Below are positions 1 to 8,154 of a stretch of 64,000 nucleotides of DNA, piece by piece. The notes beneath the pieces are model-generated. The model had not been told where the DNA came from. It saw only the letters and a program-made list of their open reading frames with translations, and did not search any database. Origin of the DNA: Nocardia camponoti. Its GTDB lineage: Bacteria; Actinomycetota; Actinomycetes; Mycobacteriales; Mycobacteriaceae. The position numbers were made by a program, and so were the translations under genes. How positions within the stretch are numbered: the first letter of the stretch is position 1; every line of letters starts with the position of its first letter. The stretch is taken from contig NZ_BMMW01000001.1 in the NCBI RefSeq assembly GCF_014646135.1, forward strand, positions 1,629,570 to 1,693,569. Direction: 5' to 3'.

Positions 1-349
1 TGAAAGACATAGGGGAAAATTCCTGCCTGCGCCCGCCAGCTCGGAAAGATCATGCGTTTCCGCGCATCCTGCCCTCAGGTATGTCGGGGATCCTCGAATC
101 GCGGGGCAGGGTTTCCGGCGTTCTAGCGATTCGATTCGGCTTAGGTTGTTGTTCAAGCCGTGATCGAATGTAGCGGGAATATGCGAAGAGGTCACGCCCC
201 CGTCTCGTCCGCCTTTGTATCAGCAATTGTCTAAATTATGTTTGTTTCGCCCAGGTGACTCGCAATAAAGTCGTAATGACGTGGATGAAATTCAGCATCA
301 ATATCGTGACGGGGAACACGCCGATTTTGTGGCATGGGTCACGTTTAGT
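1..349. other. Intergenic, no gene recognised
   Basis: I see no coding region here on either strand with convincing start, ribosome site and codon use. It lies downstream of the response regulator gene, whose stop is at 350, and runs off the left edge, so it may hold the upstream region of a gene outside the window. Confidence 0.5.
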
Positions 350-994
350 TCAGCCGAGAAGGCGGCGTTCGGTTGCTACCGCGACTGCCGCAGCCCTCGT
401 TTCAACGCCCAATTTGTCGTAAATGCGGCCCAAGTGGGTTTTCACGGTGGCTTCGCTAATGTGCAGTGCGCGCGCGATTTCCCGGTTGCCAATGCCACGG
501 GCGAGCTGGCTGAGAATGTCGAGTTCGCGCGCGGTGAGCGCGGCGGTTGGGGTGCGCATGCGAGCCATCATCTTGGCCGCGACCGGCGGCGATAGCGTGG
601 TTCGCCCTGCCGCGGCGGCGGTAATCGCGGCAAAGAGTTCGTCGGGCGGTTCGGCTTTGAGTAGGTAGCCGGTGGCACCCGCTTCGATGGCGCGGGTGAT
701 GTCGGCGTCGGTGTCGAAGGTGGTGAGCACGAGCACGCGGGCGCTGGTTTGCGCGGTGAGCCTGCGGGTGGCTTCGATCCCGTCGATCGCGCCGCCGAGC
801 TGGAGGTCCATGAGCACGACATCGGGTTGCTCGCTGGTCGCGAGCGTGATCGCGGTGAGACCGTCGGCGGCCTCACCGACCACCTCAATGCCGGGTTCGC
901 TCGCCAACAGCGCACGGAGACCAGCGCGGACGACGGCGTGGTCGTCACAGAGGAGTAACCGGACCACCTTGCCTGGGTGCGCCTGCTCAGTCAT
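350..994 (-). CDS. NarL/LuxR-family response regulator (SenR-like)
   Basis: Cytoplasmic two-component response regulator of 214 aa. The N-terminal receiver domain shows the acidic pair D17/D18, the probable phospho-acceptor D63 (LMDLQL) and the conserved lysine K113 (YLLKAE). A C-terminal LuxR-type helix-turn-helix runs from about 152 to 208 (LTARELDILSQLARG, then NREIARALHISEATVKTH). The start overlaps the stop of the upstream sensor kinase by 4 bp, so the two are co-translated. With the divergent HbpS-like gene the arrangement resembles HbpS-SenS-SenR of Streptomyces, where SenR controls a catalase-peroxidase. That specific equivalence is inference; the family assignment is firm. Confidence 0.93.
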   Translation of the reverse strand: MTEQAHPGKVVRLLLCDDHAVVRAGLRALLASEPGIEVVGEAADGLTAITLATSEQPDVVLMDLQLGGAIDGIEATRRLTAQTSARVLVLTTFDTDADITRAIEAGATGYLLKAEPPDELFAAITAAAAGRTTLSPPVAAKMMARMRTPTAALTARELDILSQLARGIGNREIARALHISEATVKTHLGRIYDKLGVETRAAAVAVATERRLLG

Positions 995-2187
995 TGGCTC
1001 ACCTTCGCATTGGGTGCCGTTCCGAGCGGAATCGCGGCCGACAACACGGTCCCCTCGCCGGGAGCCGACTCGATGACAACCGTCCCGCCGAGTTGGTGTA
1101 CCCGCGCGCGGATCGCGGGGAGTCCGTGACCGCGATGCGGCGCTGGGTCCGCGCGCGCCGACGCGGCCGGGTCGAAGCCGGTTCCGTCGTCGGCGATGTC
1201 GAGCAGCACTTGGTCGTCGAGCGTGGTGAGCGTGATCGTCGCTGTTGTCGCTTCGGCATGTTCGGCCACGTTCGCGAGCGCACCTTGGGCGACGCGCAGC
1301 AGCGTGGCCTCTATCTGCGGCGGCAGCGCCGTAGGCGGTCCTTCTAGATGAGACCGCACGGTGAGCGTCGGCGATCCACTGCGCTCAGCGAGTGCGGTGA
1401 GCGCCGCGCCGAGCGATCCTTCCGTCGCCAAATCAGCGGGCGCGAGGTCGTGGACGAAGCGACGGGCCTCGGCAAGGTCGCGTTCGGCGATCTCGGCAGC
1501 CGCGACAACGTGCGCACGCGCGAGGGCGGGGTCGGAGTCGAAGACCCGGTCAGCGGCCTGCAACAGCATGCGTTGACTCGATAACCCCTGTGCGAGGGTG
1601 TCGTGGATTTCCATCGCGAGTCGTTGTCGTTCTTCGAGCGTGCCTTCGCGCCGCTCGGTTGCCGCGAGTTCGGCCCGGGTGCGAACGAGGTCGGCGATGA
1701 GCCTGCGCTGGTCTTCGGCTTGGCGACGCATCCCGAGGAACAGCGCGGTGGTGACCGCCGCGACGGCGAACGGCGCGAGCACGAGATTGGGGTCGAGCCA
1801 CGTTGCCAACCGCAACTGACTGAACACAACAAGCCCGGTAAGAATGACGACCAACGCCACCGCGACCCGCAATGCAAGCACCCGCAGCCCGGTGTACACC
1901 AGCGGCACCGCGCACCACGCGAAACTGGGCGCGATGACACATAGCACCGCCCACGCCCCAACGAGCGCGGCGAACCACGCGAGCTGACGCGACTGCCTGA
2001 GTTCGCTCATCGCGTAGGTGAACGCGAGCACCGCCGCGAGCGCCAAGACGAGCGGCGTGGCTGGCGAGCTGCCGTGCCGGATGACCCAACGCAACAGCGA
2101 CGCGGCAAGCAACACATAGAACGCGCAGTGCACGATGACCGCGAGCAGCCGCAGATACGACGCCGACGCCGCCGTGTGTTCGTCCAT
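991..2187 (-). CDS. Membrane sensor histidine kinase (HisKA_3 type, SenS-like)
   Basis: Sensor kinase of about 398 aa pairing with the downstream regulator. The first ~160 residues form about five hydrophobic segments. A HisKA_3 dimerisation helix follows with the phospho-acceptor His in MEIHDTLAQG, then an HATPase_c domain with the G1-box DDGTGFDP and the G2-like GHGLPAIRARV. I chose the ATG at 2187 because GGGAGG lies 8 nt upstream of it; a GTG at 2196 would abut that site directly. It sits back-to-back with a secreted HbpS-like protein, the sort of partner that SenS kinases sense through. The ligand is not visible from sequence. Confidence 0.92.
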   Translation of the reverse strand: MDEHTAASASYLRLLAVIVHCAFYVLLAASLLRWVIRHGSSPATPLVLALAAVLAFTYAMSELRQSRQLAWFAALVGAWAVLCVIAPSFAWCAVPLVYTGLRVLALRVAVALVVILTGLVVFSQLRLATWLDPNLVLAPFAVAAVTTALFLGMRRQAEDQRRLIADLVRTRAELAATERREGTLEERQRLAMEIHDTLAQGLSSQRMLLQAADRVFDSDPALARAHVVAAAEIAERDLAEARRFVHDLAPADLATEGSLGAALTALAERSGSPTLTVRSHLEGPPTALPPQIEATLLRVAQGALANVAEHAEATTATITLTTLDDQVLLDIADDGTGFDPAASARADPAPHRGHGLPAIRARVHQLGGTVVIESAPGEGTVLSAAIPLGTAPNAKVSQ

Positions 2188-2383
2188 CCCACTCACCTCC
2201 CGCGGCCATTGTTGTCGCTGATCACGCCCGGCGAATCATCCTTTCGGTTGATTTTCTGTCATCCAAAAGAGTGATCGAACTTCATCCGTCTTGCCGATTC
2301 GGCCGACCCTGCCCCGGCGACAGGATGGAGACATCAGGCCGCACCGAGCGGCCAACGACGAATCTCACGCTGTAGGAGCAACC

Positions 2384-2944
2384 ATGACCACCGCCAAGTT
2401 CGCCACTCGCAAGCGTCTCATCGTCGCGGGAGCTTCGGCCGCCGTTGTCGCTGCCGGAGCGGTTGGCATTGTTTCGGTGCAGGCGCAGGCCCCCGACGCT
2501 GGCACCCGCACGCCGGTGGTCGCCGATGTGAGCGCGCCCAACCTCACCCAGAGCACGCACCTGTCGCTCGCCGCAGCAACGAAGGCCGCGCAGACCGCGC
2601 TCGACGCGGCGGCCAAGGAGAACGTGAAGGTCAGCGTCGCGGTGGTCGACCGCAACGGCAACGTCATCGTCACCCTGCGCGGCGACGGCGCGGGCCCGCA
2701 GTCCTACACCGCCGCCCAGCAGAAGGCGTTCACCGCCGTTTCGTGGAACGCGCCGACCACCGAGCTGAGCAAGCGCCTTGAGTCGGCCCCGCGCCTCGCC
2801 GACATCGACGGCACCCTGTTCCTCGGCGGCGGCACCCCGGTGAAGGCCAACGGTGCGCCCGTCGCCGGAATCGGTGTCGCCGGCGCGCCCTCGGGCGACC
2901 AGGACGAGAAGTTCGCCAAGGCTGGCGCGGCGGCACTGTCCTAG
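2384..2944 (+). CDS. Secreted GlcG/HbpS-family haem-degrading/sensing protein
   Basis: Protein of 186 aa. An N-terminal export signal (basic KFATRKR, hydrophobic AGASAAVVAAGAVGIVSV, then AQA) is followed by a complete GlcG/HbpS domain. The signature features are a helix LAAATKAAQTALDAA, the strand VSVAVVDRNGNVIVTLRGDGA, then SYTAAQQKAFTAVSW and the C-terminal GAPVAGIGVAGAPSGDQDEKFA. The start at 2384 has AGGAG 5 nt upstream. Family members include HbpS of Streptomyces, an extracellular haem-binding protein that modulates the SenS kinase. The divergent two-component pair makes a sensory role likely here, as inference. Confidence 0.88.
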   Translation: MTTAKFATRKRLIVAGASAAVVAAGAVGIVSVQAQAPDAGTRTPVVADVSAPNLTQSTHLSLAAATKAAQTALDAAAKENVKVSVAVVDRNGNVIVTLRGDGAGPQSYTAAQQKAFTAVSWNAPTTELSKRLESAPRLADIDGTLFLGGGTPVKANGAPVAGIGVAGAPSGDQDEKFAKAGAAALS

Positions 2945-3029
2945 TGCTTCGCATCACCCGTTTTGGTTGATTGGCACGACGTGGGCTAACGTATCTACCG
3001 CACGGTTCACCTGGTGAGCCGTTGTCCAC

Positions 3030-3102
3030 GGCCCCGTCGTCTAGCGGCCTAGGACGCCGCCCTCTCAAGGCGGTAGCGCGGGTTCGAATCCCGTCGGGGC
3101 TA
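3030..3102 (+). tRNA. tRNA-Glu (anticodon CTC)
   Basis: A 73-nt cloverleaf. The acceptor stem GGCCCCG pairs with CGGGGCT, the D-arm contains GTCTAGCGGCCTAGGAC, the anticodon stem CCGCC/GGCGG closes the loop CTCTCAA (anticodon CTC), and the T-loop is TTCGAAT. No CCA is encoded, as is common in actinobacteria. A rho-independent terminator follows within a few bases. Confidence 0.96.
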
Positions 3103-3107
3103 CAGCG

Positions 3108-3143
3108 AAAACTCCTCGGTCATCGCGACCGGGGAGTTTTTTT
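3108..3143 (+). terminator. Rho-independent terminator after tRNA-Glu
   Basis: A 14-nt stem (arms 3108-3121 and 3127-3140, one mismatch-type position), 5-nt loop, and a run of seven T at its 3' side, just after the tRNA-Glu gene and before the acyl-CoA dehydrogenase. Confidence 0.85.
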
Positions 3144-3164
3144 CTTCCACCTACACTCGGCCGT

Positions 3165-4310
3165 ATGAAACGCAGTATTTTCACCGAGGATCACGACGCG
3201 TTCCGGGCGTCGGTGGCGGAATTCGTCAAGCGCAGCATCGAGCCCAACGCCGAACGATTCGCCGAAGAACGCGCGATCGACCGCGAAACCTGGCTCGCGG
3301 CAGGCGAACTCGGCTACCTCGGGCTCGGTGTTCCGGAAGAGTTCGGCGGCAGCGACGCGGGCGACTGGCGCTTCGCCGCCGTCCTTGGCGAAGAACTCGC
3401 GAAAGCCAGTGCGGCACTTTCGTCTTCGTTCGGCATTCATTACGACGTGTGCGCCCCGTACCTCGTTGAGCTGACCACCGACGAGCAGAAGCAGCGCTGG
3501 CTGCCAAAGTTCTGTACCGGTGAAATCGTGACCGCGATCGGCATGACCGAACCGTCGGGCGGCTCCGACCTCGCCGCACTCAAGACCACCGCGGTGCGCG
3601 ACGGCGACGACTGGATCATCAACGGGTCAAAGACGTTCATTACCAACGGCTTCAATGCCGACCTTGTAATCGTCGCGGCGCGCACGAGCCCAGAAAAGAA
3701 GGCGAAGGGCATCACCCTGTTCGCCATTGAAGACGGCATGCCCGGCTTCAGTCGCGGACGCAAGCTCGACAAGGTTGGTCAGCCCGAATCCGACACGGCC
3801 GAACTGTTTTTCGAGAACGTTCGCGTACCCGACGCCAACAGCATCGGCGAAATCGACCGTGGCTTCATCGCCATGATGGAGCGCCTACCCCAGGAGCGCA
3901 TCGGCGCCGCGGTCAGCAACCTGGCGCACGCGGCGGCGATTCTGCACGAGACACTCGCCTACGCCAAGGAACGCAAAGCGTTCGGTCAGCAGATCGGCAG
4001 CTTCCAGTACAACAAGTTCCTCTTCGCCGAACTGGTCACGAAAGTCGAAGTGACGCAGGCGTTTATCGACCAGTGCGTCGCCGCGCACGCCGACGGTGAG
4101 CTGTCTGCCGTCGACGCCGCCAAGGCCAAGTGGTGGAGCGCCCAGGTGCAAAACGACGTGCTCGACGCGTGCGTTCAGCTGCACGGCGGGTACGGCTACA
4201 TGCGCGAATACCGGGTCGCGCGGGCGTGGATGGACGCGCGCGTCACGAAGATTTGGGCTGGGTCGAACGAGATCATGAAGGAACTGATCGGCCGCGATCT
4301 AGGGCTGTAA
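3165..4310 (+). CDS. Acyl-CoA dehydrogenase (FadE-type, LCAD-like)
   Basis: FAD enzyme of 381 aa, the usual length, that introduces the alpha-beta double bond in an acyl-CoA. The N-terminal helical domain, the beta domain with GMTEPSGGSDLAALKT and WIINGSKTFITNG, and the C-terminal helical domain with AYAKERKAFGQ and LHGGYGYM are all present. The canonical catalytic Glu of EGTxEI is Ala (IWAGSNEIMKEL), but a Glu in LPQER at about residue 244 matches the alternative base position of long-chain and isovaleryl-type dehydrogenases, so the enzyme is probably active. It stands alone after the tRNA-Glu terminator; the substrate is not defined by context. Confidence 0.93.
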   Translation: MKRSIFTEDHDAFRASVAEFVKRSIEPNAERFAEERAIDRETWLAAGELGYLGLGVPEEFGGSDAGDWRFAAVLGEELAKASAALSSSFGIHYDVCAPYLVELTTDEQKQRWLPKFCTGEIVTAIGMTEPSGGSDLAALKTTAVRDGDDWIINGSKTFITNGFNADLVIVAARTSPEKKAKGITLFAIEDGMPGFSRGRKLDKVGQPESDTAELFFENVRVPDANSIGEIDRGFIAMMERLPQERIGAAVSNLAHAAAILHETLAYAKERKAFGQQIGSFQYNKFLFAELVTKVEVTQAFIDQCVAAHADGELSAVDAAKAKWWSAQVQNDVLDACVQLHGGYGYMREYRVARAWMDARVTKIWAGSNEIMKELIGRDLGL

Positions 4311-4364
4311 ATCACGACCAACGAGTGCACGCCCGGTGCGAAAACACCGGGCGCGCACCGTAGG

Positions 4365-5585
4365 TCAGCCGACCGCGACGGGCAGTGCGGCGAGGTCGTT
4401 CTGGGTCAGCACCGGCAGATTCACCAGTTCATCGTCGGTCACCGCGAGCTTGAGGCCGGGGAACCGCGCGAACAACGCGGGCAGCGCGATCGACACCTCA
4501 AGTCGCGACAGCGCGGCACCGGGGCAGATGTGCGGTCCGTAGCCAAAAGCCAAGTGCGTCTTCGCCGTTGCCCGTTCGACGTCGAATTCATCGGCGTTCT
4601 CGCCGTGCACACCCTTGTCGCGCCCGACGGCACGGTAGGACATCACCACCCCGTCGCCCTTGTTGATCACCACGTCGCCAACGGTGATGTCTTCGGTCGC
4701 GAAGCGCATCAGCAGGTGCGTCACCGGCGAATCCCAGCGCAGCGTTTCCTCGATTGCCTGCTTCCATTCCACCTCGCCCGCAAGCACTTTCGCGAGTTCA
4801 TCGGGGTGGTTCGACAGCGCGCGCACCGCGTTGAGGATGAGCCCAACCGTGGTCTCGTGGCCGGCGGCGACGAGCGCCTTGATATTGCCGATCACCTCTT
4901 CCTCGGTGAGCGGTTCGCCACCTTCGTCGGCGGTGAGGAACGCCGAAGTGAGGTCGTCGCCGGGGTTGGCCGCCTTGGCGCGCACGAGGTCGGTGAAGTA
5001 CACGTCCATCGCGTCGATGATCGCGAGGCGTTCGTCCTGCGGGGTCATTACCGAGAAGAACGCCTTGTACCAGTCGAGCAGTTTCGCGTGGTCAGCCCGG
5101 TCGACGCCCATCAGTTCGCCAACGACGCGCATCGGCAGCGGGTACGCGAAGACCTGCTTGAGGTCGACAACGCCCCCGTTTTCCGCAGCGGCCGCCGCGA
5201 CATCGTCGAGCAGCTCGGCGGTTAGTCGCTCGATGACCGGGCGCAATTCTTCAAGTCGACGCGGCGCGAGCGCTTGGGTTGTCTTGGCGCGCAGCCGCCG
5301 GTGCTCGGGCCCGTCGACGGTAAACATACTGCGACCAGCGTCAACCATGCCGATCAGCGGCCACTGCCGGGTGACGACACCCGAACTCCACAGCCCCCAC
5401 GCGTTGATGTCTTTCACCAGCCGTGCGTCGGTGGTGAGCTGCCGTGCGATCGCGTGATCGGTGACCGACCACGCGGGCACCCCGAGCAGGTCGATCTGGG
5501 TGATCGGCCCAGCTTCACGCAGGTGCGTTGTCTCCTCATCGAGGTTGGTCACCATCGGGTTGATGGCGAAAGGACAGGTACTCAC
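4365..5585 (-). CDS. Cytochrome P450 (conservon-linked, CYP154-like)
   Basis: Soluble class-I P450 of 406 aa with all key motifs: I-helix AGHETT near 243 for oxygen activation, K-helix EETLRW (ExxR) near 280, and haem loop FGYGPHICPGAALSR with the Cys ligand near 353. Its start overlaps the stop of the preceding P450 by 4 bp, making it the last gene of a six-gene conservon operon (4365-9683). In Streptomyces some conservons end in a CYP157/CYP154 pair, and this gene is the canonical, probably catalytic member. No ferredoxin or reductase is encoded beside it. Substrate unknown. Confidence 0.93.
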   Translation of the reverse strand: MSTCPFAINPMVTNLDEETTHLREAGPITQIDLLGVPAWSVTDHAIARQLTTDARLVKDINAWGLWSSGVVTRQWPLIGMVDAGRSMFTVDGPEHRRLRAKTTQALAPRRLEELRPVIERLTAELLDDVAAAAAENGGVVDLKQVFAYPLPMRVVGELMGVDRADHAKLLDWYKAFFSVMTPQDERLAIIDAMDVYFTDLVRAKAANPGDDLTSAFLTADEGGEPLTEEEVIGNIKALVAAGHETTVGLILNAVRALSNHPDELAKVLAGEVEWKQAIEETLRWDSPVTHLLMRFATEDITVGDVVINKGDGVVMSYRAVGRDKGVHGENADEFDVERATAKTHLAFGYGPHICPGAALSRLEVSIALPALFARFPGLKLAVTDDELVNLPVLTQNDLAALPVAVG

Positions 5586-6811
5586 AACGAACCTCCGACA
5601 GGTCTAACTGGGGTAAAACGGACGGGCAGTGCGGTCATGCCCCGAAGGAAAGCCGAAGGTCGCCGAACGAGTTGGTCGGCGGGGACAGCGAGGTCGACGT
5701 CTGGGAGTCGATCGAGCAGCACTTCAATCCCGGTACGCGCGATGATCTCGGCCATCTGTTGTGCCGGGAACGGGCAGCGATATTCGCCGTAGCTGAACGC
5801 GAAATGGGCGTTGTTGCCCGCTGGGACGTTGTCGTGCAGGGATTGCCGAACGTGTGGGTCGAGGTTGGCGGCGGCGAGGCCGAGCAGCAGCATGTCGCCC
5901 GCGCGGATGGTGCGTTCGGCGAGTCGGGTGTCGCGCGCGGCCCATCGACCAGCGAGGACCGACGTCGGCCCTTCCTCCCACAGCACCTCGTTCATCGCGT
6001 CGCCAACACTGCGACGACCGCCGCCGAGCGCTGCGGCGAAGCGTTCGTCGGTGAGCATCAGTCGAAGCGCGCTACCGAGCCAGTCGGCGGTGGGCAACTG
6101 ACCTGCGGCCATGATCGCCATCAGGTCGTTGACGTATTCCTCGTCGGTGAAGTGGCCTTCTTCGCGCAGCATGCGCGAGGCGAGGTCGCCGCCGGGACGT
6201 GCCTTTTTCGCGGCGAGCAGCCGGGCCATGTGCTCGCCGAAACGTTGGTGGCCGCGATGGGCGTCAGCGCCGCCGTCGGCGAGCGCTTTGATGGTCGCGG
6301 CCACGTCGGCGGCGTCGGTATCGGGCAGACCGAACACGCGACACAGTGCGAGCACCGGCAGCGATTCAGCGAATTCGGCGACGAGGTCAGCGCTGCCACG
6401 GCCGCAGAATCGGTCGATGAGCCGGTCGGCGATGTCCTCGCACACCCTGCGCAATTCGAAATGGTCAACGGCTTCAAGCGCGGGCTCGACCATCGCGAGA
6501 TGCCGCCGATGTTCCTGACCTGCGGTGAAGTAGATCGACGGCTGTGGTCGCCCGACCATCGGCAGCAGCGGCCAGTCGTCGGGGACGCGACCCCACTGAT
6601 TCCACAGCGAGACATCGCGTGGGAAAAGCAGCGGATCGCTTGTCACCTGGTGCAATTCGCGGTACCCGATGATCAACCACGCCGGAAATCCGCCGAGCAA
6701 TTCGACAGGAACGACAGGGCCGTGTTCGCGTCGCATCCGCGAATACAGGCTGTGTGGGTCGGTGTGGAACTCGGGACCGCTCAGCGCGACCGGGCATTGT
6801 GAGGTAGTCAT
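5582..6811 (-). CDS. CYP157-like cytochrome P450 lacking ExxR (CvnE-type)
   Basis: P450-fold protein of 409 aa in the conservon operon. The haem loop FSYGEYRCPFPAQQ keeps the Cys ligand (about 340), but the K-helix motif reads NEVLWEEGP, so the Arg of ExxR is gone, and the I-helix reads AAGQLPTADW without the acid-alcohol pair. CYP157 proteins of streptomycete conservons are known for precisely such a degenerate K-helix, so this is a family trait and not damage: the reading frame is intact and it overlaps both neighbours by 4 bp. It may be a haem-containing regulator or partner of the downstream P450; function is not established here. Confidence 0.9.
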   Translation of the reverse strand: MTTSQCPVALSGPEFHTDPHSLYSRMRREHGPVVPVELLGGFPAWLIIGYRELHQVTSDPLLFPRDVSLWNQWGRVPDDWPLLPMVGRPQPSIYFTAGQEHRRHLAMVEPALEAVDHFELRRVCEDIADRLIDRFCGRGSADLVAEFAESLPVLALCRVFGLPDTDAADVAATIKALADGGADAHRGHQRFGEHMARLLAAKKARPGGDLASRMLREEGHFTDEEYVNDLMAIMAAGQLPTADWLGSALRLMLTDERFAAALGGGRRSVGDAMNEVLWEEGPTSVLAGRWAARDTRLAERTIRAGDMLLLGLAAANLDPHVRQSLHDNVPAGNNAHFAFSYGEYRCPFPAQQMAEIIARTGIEVLLDRLPDVDLAVPADQLVRRPSAFLRGMTALPVRFTPVRPVGGSL

Positions 6812-7422
6812 TCGACTGAGTCATCCTGTCCGACACGGGAATACAGGTGCTCGATCAAGGCAATCAGCACCATTTTGCTTGATTCACGCTCGCGCGCGTC
6901 GCACATCACTAGCGGGATTTCCGGGGAAAGGTCGAGTGCGTCGCGTACCTGGTCGGGCGCGTAGGTTTCCCCAAAGTCGTTGCAGGCGACCACGAATGGC
7001 GTGCCCTGATGTTCAAGCCGGTCGATCGCGTACCAGGAGTCTTCGATGCGGCGCTGGTCGACGAGCACGATCGCGCCAAGCGTTCCGGCGAAAAGGCGAT
7101 CCCACAGGAACCAAAACCGTTGCTGCCCGGGCGCACCGAAGAGGTAGAGCACGTGTTCGTCGTCGAGGGTGATGCGGCCGAAGTCGAACGCGACCGTCGT
7201 CGTCGACTTCGCTGGCACGCCAGAGGCGTCGTCGATGCCGACACCAACGTCGGTCATCGTCGCTTCGGTGTCGAGGGGGCGGATCTCGCTTACCGAGCGC
7301 ACCATCGTGGTTTTGCCGACGCCGAAACCGCCGATGATGACGATCTTGAATCCGTGTTGAGCGGAGTCACGCAGCGGCGCGTGCGCGCGGGTAGGCGCGG
7401 TCTCAGAGCCTGCTAAGTCCAA
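6808..7422 (-). CDS. Conservon small GTPase (CvnD-type)
   Basis: Ras-like ATP/GTP-binding protein of about 204 aa with a P-loop GGFGVGKTT, a switch-region-like DVGVGIDD, and FGAPGQQRFWFLWD in place of the DxxG motif of Ras. The conserved NDFG is in the position of NKxD. I prefer the TTG at 7422, giving MDLAGSE like other CvnD proteins; the longer ATG at 7449 would overlap CvnC by 47 bp and adds an atypical tail. It is the G-protein component of a prokaryotic GPCR-like signalling complex with CvnA, B and C. Confidence 0.9.
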   Translation of the reverse strand: MDLAGSETAPTRAHAPLRDSAQHGFKIVIIGGFGVGKTTMVRSVSEIRPLDTEATMTDVGVGIDDASGVPAKSTTTVAFDFGRITLDDEHVLYLFGAPGQQRFWFLWDRLFAGTLGAIVLVDQRRIEDSWYAIDRLEHQGTPFVVACNDFGETYAPDQVRDALDLSPEIPLVMCDARERESSKMVLIALIEHLYSRVGQDDSVE

Positions 7423-7747
7423 CGAGCACCTTCTTGAGGGTGGAAGCATCGAGCGACAACGCCGCCGACAACGGTGGGCGGAGCGTGATCTTGCCCGCGT
7501 GCAGCAAATCCGAAAGCAGCACCGTCGTCACCCCGACCGGGAGCCGCAGCTCGGCCGCGATCTCAACAACGGCCGTCGGCGCACGGCACATGTCGAGGAT
7601 CGCGATGTGTTCCGACGGCATCCCGTGCACGGGCGCGCTCTCGGCGACAATCAGCGTGACCAGGTCGAAGTCTTCGGCGATGGGCGCGCGACCACCGGTG
7701 ATCGTGTAGAAGCGATCGGGGTCCTCGTCGCGGATCGCCCGAGTCAA
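7403..7747 (-). CDS. Conservon DUF742 protein (CvnC-type)
   Basis: Small 114-aa protein of the DUF742 family: FYTITGGRAP near the N-terminus, the central TLIVAESA, a winged-helix-like IAILDMCRAPTAVVEIAAELRLPVGVTTVLLSDL, and the C-terminal LKKVLVGLSRL that ends nearly every member. Its start overlaps the CvnB stop by 4 bp and its 3' end overlaps the CvnD start. It is part of the membrane-proximal Cvn complex; no enzymatic motif is visible. Confidence 0.92.
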   Translation of the reverse strand: MTRAIRDEDPDRFYTITGGRAPIAEDFDLVTLIVAESAPVHGMPSEHIAILDMCRAPTAVVEIAAELRLPVGVTTVLLSDLLHAGKITLRPPLSAALSLDASTLKKVLVGLSRL

Positions 7748-8154
7748 CTGCCGACCACCCGTCGCGGTTGCGCTGCCAAATGCTCACCGAGCTGTTCGAC
7801 GAGCTGGTGCATCGTGTGACCGACCAGCCCAGCGTCGGCGTCTTCGGTGGCGATCACGGCCAAATGCGCACCGCTACCAGCTTCGATGACGAACAGAATG
7901 CCGCCGTAGAACTCGGTCATCGACTGCCGAACTCCGCCGCGCCCGTCACCGAATTCGACCGACGCGCCATGCGCGAGGCTTTGGAAGCCAGCGGCGATGG
8001 CGGCGAGCTGGTCGGCGCGGTCGGTGTCTAGCTCGGGGGTGTGACAGATTTTGAGCCCGTCGCCCGATAACAGCAGCGCGTGGCGCGCGCCGGGCGTGCC
8101 CGCGACGAGGTTGTCGAGCAGCCAGCCGAGGTTGCTTCCAGCGGTGGTCGTCAT
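7744..8154 (-). CDS. Conservon roadblock/LC7 protein (CvnB-type)
   Basis: 136-aa roadblock/LC7-domain protein: LGWLLDNLVAGTPGARHALLLSGDGL at the N-terminus, the helix DQLAAIAAGFQSLAHGAS, and the second half GGILFVIEAGSGAHLAVIATEDADAGLVGHTM. Roadblock proteins regulate small GTPases, and this one is encoded between the sensor-like CvnA and the CvnC/CvnD pair, overlapping both neighbouring genes by 4 bp. It probably bridges the membrane sensor and the GTPase. Confidence 0.93.
   Translation of the reverse strand: MTTTAGSNLGWLLDNLVAGTPGARHALLLSGDGLKICHTPELDTDRADQLAAIAAGFQSLAHGASVEFGDGRGGVRQSMTEFYGGILFVIEAGSGAHLAVIATEDADAGLVGHTMHQLVEQLGEHLAAQPRRVVGS

Noticed and set aside
4180..4310. Acyl-CoA dehydrogenase thought inactive because EGT is AGS
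   Set aside because: The LPQER glutamate supplies the alternative base position known in long-chain and isovaleryl-type enzymes.
5582..6811. P450 thought to be a pseudogene for lack of ExxR
   Set aside because: The frame is intact, overlaps its neighbours precisely, and the lost motif is a known trait of CYP157-type conservon P450s.
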